From assembly GCF_040760075.1 (NCBI RefSeq), contig NZ_CP142884.1, forward strand, positions 3,782,001 through 3,846,000: a DNA stretch of 64,000 nucleotides, read 5' to 3'. This DNA is from Sphingobacterium sp. R2 (GTDB lineage: Bacteria; Bacteroidota; Bacteroidia; Sphingobacteriales; Sphingobacteriaceae). Shown here in pieces: positions 62,192 to 64,000 of the stretch (position 1 is its first letter; each line of letters opens with the position of its first letter). The position numbers and the translations under genes are program-made. Below the pieces are notes generated by a model. It saw nothing but the letters and a program-made list of their open reading frames with translations. It had not been told where the DNA came from and made no database searches.

Positions 62192-62848
62192 TCAATTGAT
62201 TAATCCAGAAATGATATTTATCGTCAATGCAACAACAAATGTATTTAAAGCAAAGGAGAGGAGACCGTGAAAAAGTGCTACCCGGCGTATCTTTTTTGAA
62301 GATATCCCCACGTCGGATACTTGAAATGTGCATCCCATAACGAATGAAAAGTATGCAAAATCCAGATAATCAGGCTTCTCGTCGCCAGGAAACTCTAAGC
62401 CACCACCGTCGGACCTATTTTCGTAATATAGACGTGCATAATGAAATGTATAGATGGTATGAACTAATATCCATGAAGCCATCATGGCTAGGATGCAAAT
62501 GACGATAATATACGCATCCTTCAGCTGTTTGTCCTTGCTGGATATAATGATCATCAGGACAGAAACAAAGCAACCTATGGTGACCAAAATGATGAATAAG
62601 GAGACAAAAAGCCGGCTTCCATCTTCTTTTTGAGCTTTCTTTGCCATTGTCTCAACCGACATGGTATAAAATGTAAACCAGGATATGGCGGTATAAGATA
62701 TACAAAACCCCAGCCAGCATAGCAGCAGGTTTAACAGTGGAAGGGATTGGATTGGAGAGATGATGTAGATCAGTAAAAACATGCCCACTGAAAGCAATGC
62801 GCGATCAATGGACTTCATTTGATGTAAGTAGACGTTGATTCTAGCCAT
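62192..62848 (-). CDS. DUF1345 family membrane protein
   Basis: The product has 218 residues from the ATG at 62848 (the frame extends to a TTG at 62866). Five or six transmembrane helices are present. The family signature WILVHTIYTFHYARLYYENR and the later PDYLDFAYFSFVMGCTFQVS with D and S near the membrane are diagnostic for DUF1345. Some members are described as potassium or small-ion related, without proof. Follows the lipoprotein gene on the same strand, almost touching, so they are co-transcribed. Confidence 0.9.
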   Translation of the reverse strand: MARINVYLHQMKSIDRALLSVGMFLLIYIISPIQSLPLLNLLLCWLGFCISYTAISWFTFYTMSVETMAKKAQKEDGSRLFVSLFIILVTIGCFVSVLMIIISSKDKQLKDAYIIVICILAMMASWILVHTIYTFHYARLYYENRSDGGGLEFPGDEKPDYLDFAYFSFVMGCTFQVSDVGISSKKIRRVALFHGLLSFALNTFVVALTINIISGLIN

Positions 62849-62859
62849 GTTAACCAGCT

Positions 62860-63672
62860 TTAACAATCAAATTGTGCATCAGCTTCAAAAGTCAGTGCAT
62901 TGCCGTGATTGGACAAGAATAGCAGCATTGCTTGCTCCTCATAGTGACTCGGATTAGAAAAGATAAAATCCAGAACACCATCCCGGTCGATATCCCCAAC
63001 AAAAAGTGTGGACATAAATACATCATCAAATTGATCGATATGAAATAGGGTCTTTTCTTTGTTTTCTTTGTTTGAAATGTAGCTTAGTTTGTAATTGGTC
63101 ACCTCATGGAATAATTTCTCGTGACCTTTGTCATCGGTCTGCACCTCGGTGGATTTAATTGTTCCAAATCCTCTCAGGGTAACTTTTTGATTTTTAAACG
63201 CATATTCTACCGATTCCTGAGGCCATATTTCGGAATGGGTAACTTTTAAATTTTCTAATGCACCGGCTTGGAGTCCTTCCAACTTTAGGAATAGCAATGA
63301 GTTTCTGCGTGATTCAATGCTTCGAATTGGAACGCCAGCACACTCGTCATAACCGTCTTTTATTTCATAATCAACTTTTTCCAGGTAATATTTGCCATTT
63401 TCTTCATAAAGGTCGTACCAATCCTTATTTAAAACAGCTGTAGGATCTTCCTTTTCCCAAACTCGGTAGCTACGCACGAGCAAAATCTGTCCCTTCTTTG
63501 GATCGGCTATTAAGGATTGATTAACTGTACTGCTGTCCGCAACGACTTGGGACAATGTGTCAGTGGCCTTGTCCGTGTCGGTTTTTCCACCGACCTGATG
63601 AGAAGTGGGATTCGTGCATGCTTGGAGGGAAAACAATCCCATTAGAAGTGCGAAGGCATTATAGATATTCAT
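62860..63672 (-). CDS. Hypothetical lipoprotein with FG-GAP-like C-terminus
   Basis: The product has 270 residues with a lipobox SLQAC (Cys19). The C-terminal part FVGDIDRDGVLDFIFSNPSH has the D-x-D-x-D calcium-binding loop of VCBS/FG-GAP repeats. No enzymatic motif. Its start codon sits in one arm of a 15-base inverted repeat (see repeat at 63671), so its translation may be affected by read-through from the upstream gene. Probably in one transcript with the DUF1345 gene. Confidence 0.65.
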   Translation of the reverse strand: MNIYNAFALLMGLFSLQACTNPTSHQVGGKTDTDKATDTLSQVVADSSTVNQSLIADPKKGQILLVRSYRVWEKEDPTAVLNKDWYDLYEENGKYYLEKVDYEIKDGYDECAGVPIRSIESRRNSLLFLKLEGLQAGALENLKVTHSEIWPQESVEYAFKNQKVTLRGFGTIKSTEVQTDDKGHEKLFHEVTNYKLSYISNKENKEKTLFHIDQFDDVFMSTLFVGDIDRDGVLDFIFSNPSHYEEQAMLLFLSNHGNALTFEADAQFDC

Positions 63673-63714
63673 ATACGGTGAATTTAGTTTAAATATATAA
63701 AATTCACCGTATAT
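63671..63714 (-). terminator. 15-base perfect inverted repeat overlapping a start codon
   Basis: ATATACGGTGAATTT at 63671-63685 and AAATTCACCGTATAT at 63700-63714 pair perfectly with a 14-base loop. It lies 16 bases after the stop of the luciferase-like gene and covers the ATG of the lipoprotein gene. It could end the upstream transcript and also hide the lipoprotein start when read-through occurs. Confidence 0.5.
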
Positions 63715-63729
63715 AAATCGAGCGATTTT

Positions 63730-64000
63730 TTAAGCAAGTGCTTCTTTTAACAGCGAAAATGACTTGAGGCATTTTTCATCGTCGAAAATATAGGAAGTAG
63801 CGATAATCTCATCTACTTTATGGTCTTTTACAAATTTCTCGATTTGTGGACGTATATTGGTTTTGTCACCAATGAAAGCACATGAAGCCATACTTTTAAC
63901 AGCTTGCTCGATTGCCGGTATTCCTTTGTAAATTACTTCTGGAGTGGGTTCTGATAATGGTCTTCTTGTATTTGTTACGATACCGGCAAAGAGGTTGAAG
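63730..64000 (-). CDS. LLM-class (luciferase-like) flavin oxidoreductase, C-terminal part
   Basis: 89 residues at the window edge plus a stop at 63730-63732; the N-terminal body lies beyond base 64000. The end DEIIATSYIFDDEKCLKSFS, with a preceding CAFIGDKTNIRPQIEKFV, is typical of the C-terminus of MsnO8-type LLM-class flavin-dependent monooxygenases in Bacteroidota. The flavin F420/FMN-binding barrel is not visible here. Confidence 0.75.
   Translation of the reverse strand, partial: FNLFAGIVTNTRRPLSEPTPEVIYKGIPAIEQAVKSMASCAFIGDKTNIRPQIEKFVKDHKVDEIIATSYIFDDEKCLKSFSLLKEALA

Noticed and set aside
1..64000. CRISPR arrays or insertion sequences
   Set aside because: No regularly spaced repeats of CRISPR size and no transposase frame were seen on either strand.

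Overview
The window looks like a piece of a Bacteroidota chromosome, most likely Sphingobacteriaceae (Sphingobacterium-like). The reasons are a SusC/SusD pair with a TlpA-type thioredoxin, the gene order DUF3822-rsmD-coaD, DUF6266 and DUF5675 genes, TTTG-N19/20-TAnnTTTG promoters, and few Shine-Dalgarno sequences. This placement rests on family knowledge; no search was run.

Layout. (1) 1-6.55 kb is ordinary core: the N-terminal part of an S9 dipeptidyl peptidase IV, a RecD-like helicase, DUF3822-rsmD-coaD, an aldo/keto reductase and tRNA-Leu(CAA). (2) 6.55-20.6 kb is a gene graveyard. Intact small enzymes and regulators (NTF2-like, DUF3267, DoxX, alpha/beta hydrolase, DUF1810, SDR, HxlR with YhdH-type reductase, serine hydrolase) alternate with genes cut at sharp junctions: an SDR lacking both ends, an epimerase joined to an AraC tail, a beheaded AbiEii toxin beside its intact antitoxin-like gene, PepSY-TM and flavodoxin pieces, an integrase slice, and a mobC gene with two nonsense codons followed by the first codons of a relaxase. 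(3) 20.8-33.3 kb is an accessory island with two tightly packed operons. The first encodes an XRE regulator, a TrlF-like PHP-ATPase, an AlbA_2/Schlafen-type protein, a Shedu-like nuclease and an HD-GHKL protein. The second encodes a RusA-like nuclease, a long helical protein, a PD-(D/E)XK nuclease and several very small proteins. (4) 33.5-35.2 kb holds a SRAP-domain gene and a decayed DNA ligase D polymerase domain. (5) 35.4-45.7 kb is a second defence block: a 1492-residue STAND-type NTPase with an Mrr-like nuclease domain (Avs-like), then two successive ATPase-HNH pairs of the Septu (PtuAB) type. The Septu genes are visibly AT-richer than their surroundings. (6) 45.9-48.4 kb has a membrane protein of unknown role and an XRE-like gene. 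(7) 48.6-57.2 kb is a SusC-SusD-TlpA locus with an unusually elaborate leader (a long-stem RNA element and three tiny ORFs, the last overlapping the susC start), a small Cys-pair protein and an AraC regulator. (8) 57.4-64 kb returns to chromosome-like content: a membrane LytTR-like protein, an excisionase-type HTH protein, a TTCG/CGAA palindromic repeat, a DUF6266-DUF5675-small protein cluster, a di-haem-motif cytochrome, lipoproteins, DUF1345 and the C-terminus of a luciferase-like oxidoreductase.

The best candidates for undescribed biology are the two packed operons at 20.8-28.1 kb and 29.6-33.2 kb, the paired Septu-like modules, and the leader RNA with coupled mini-ORFs before susC. Functions given for the defence genes are inferred from domains and neighbourhood.
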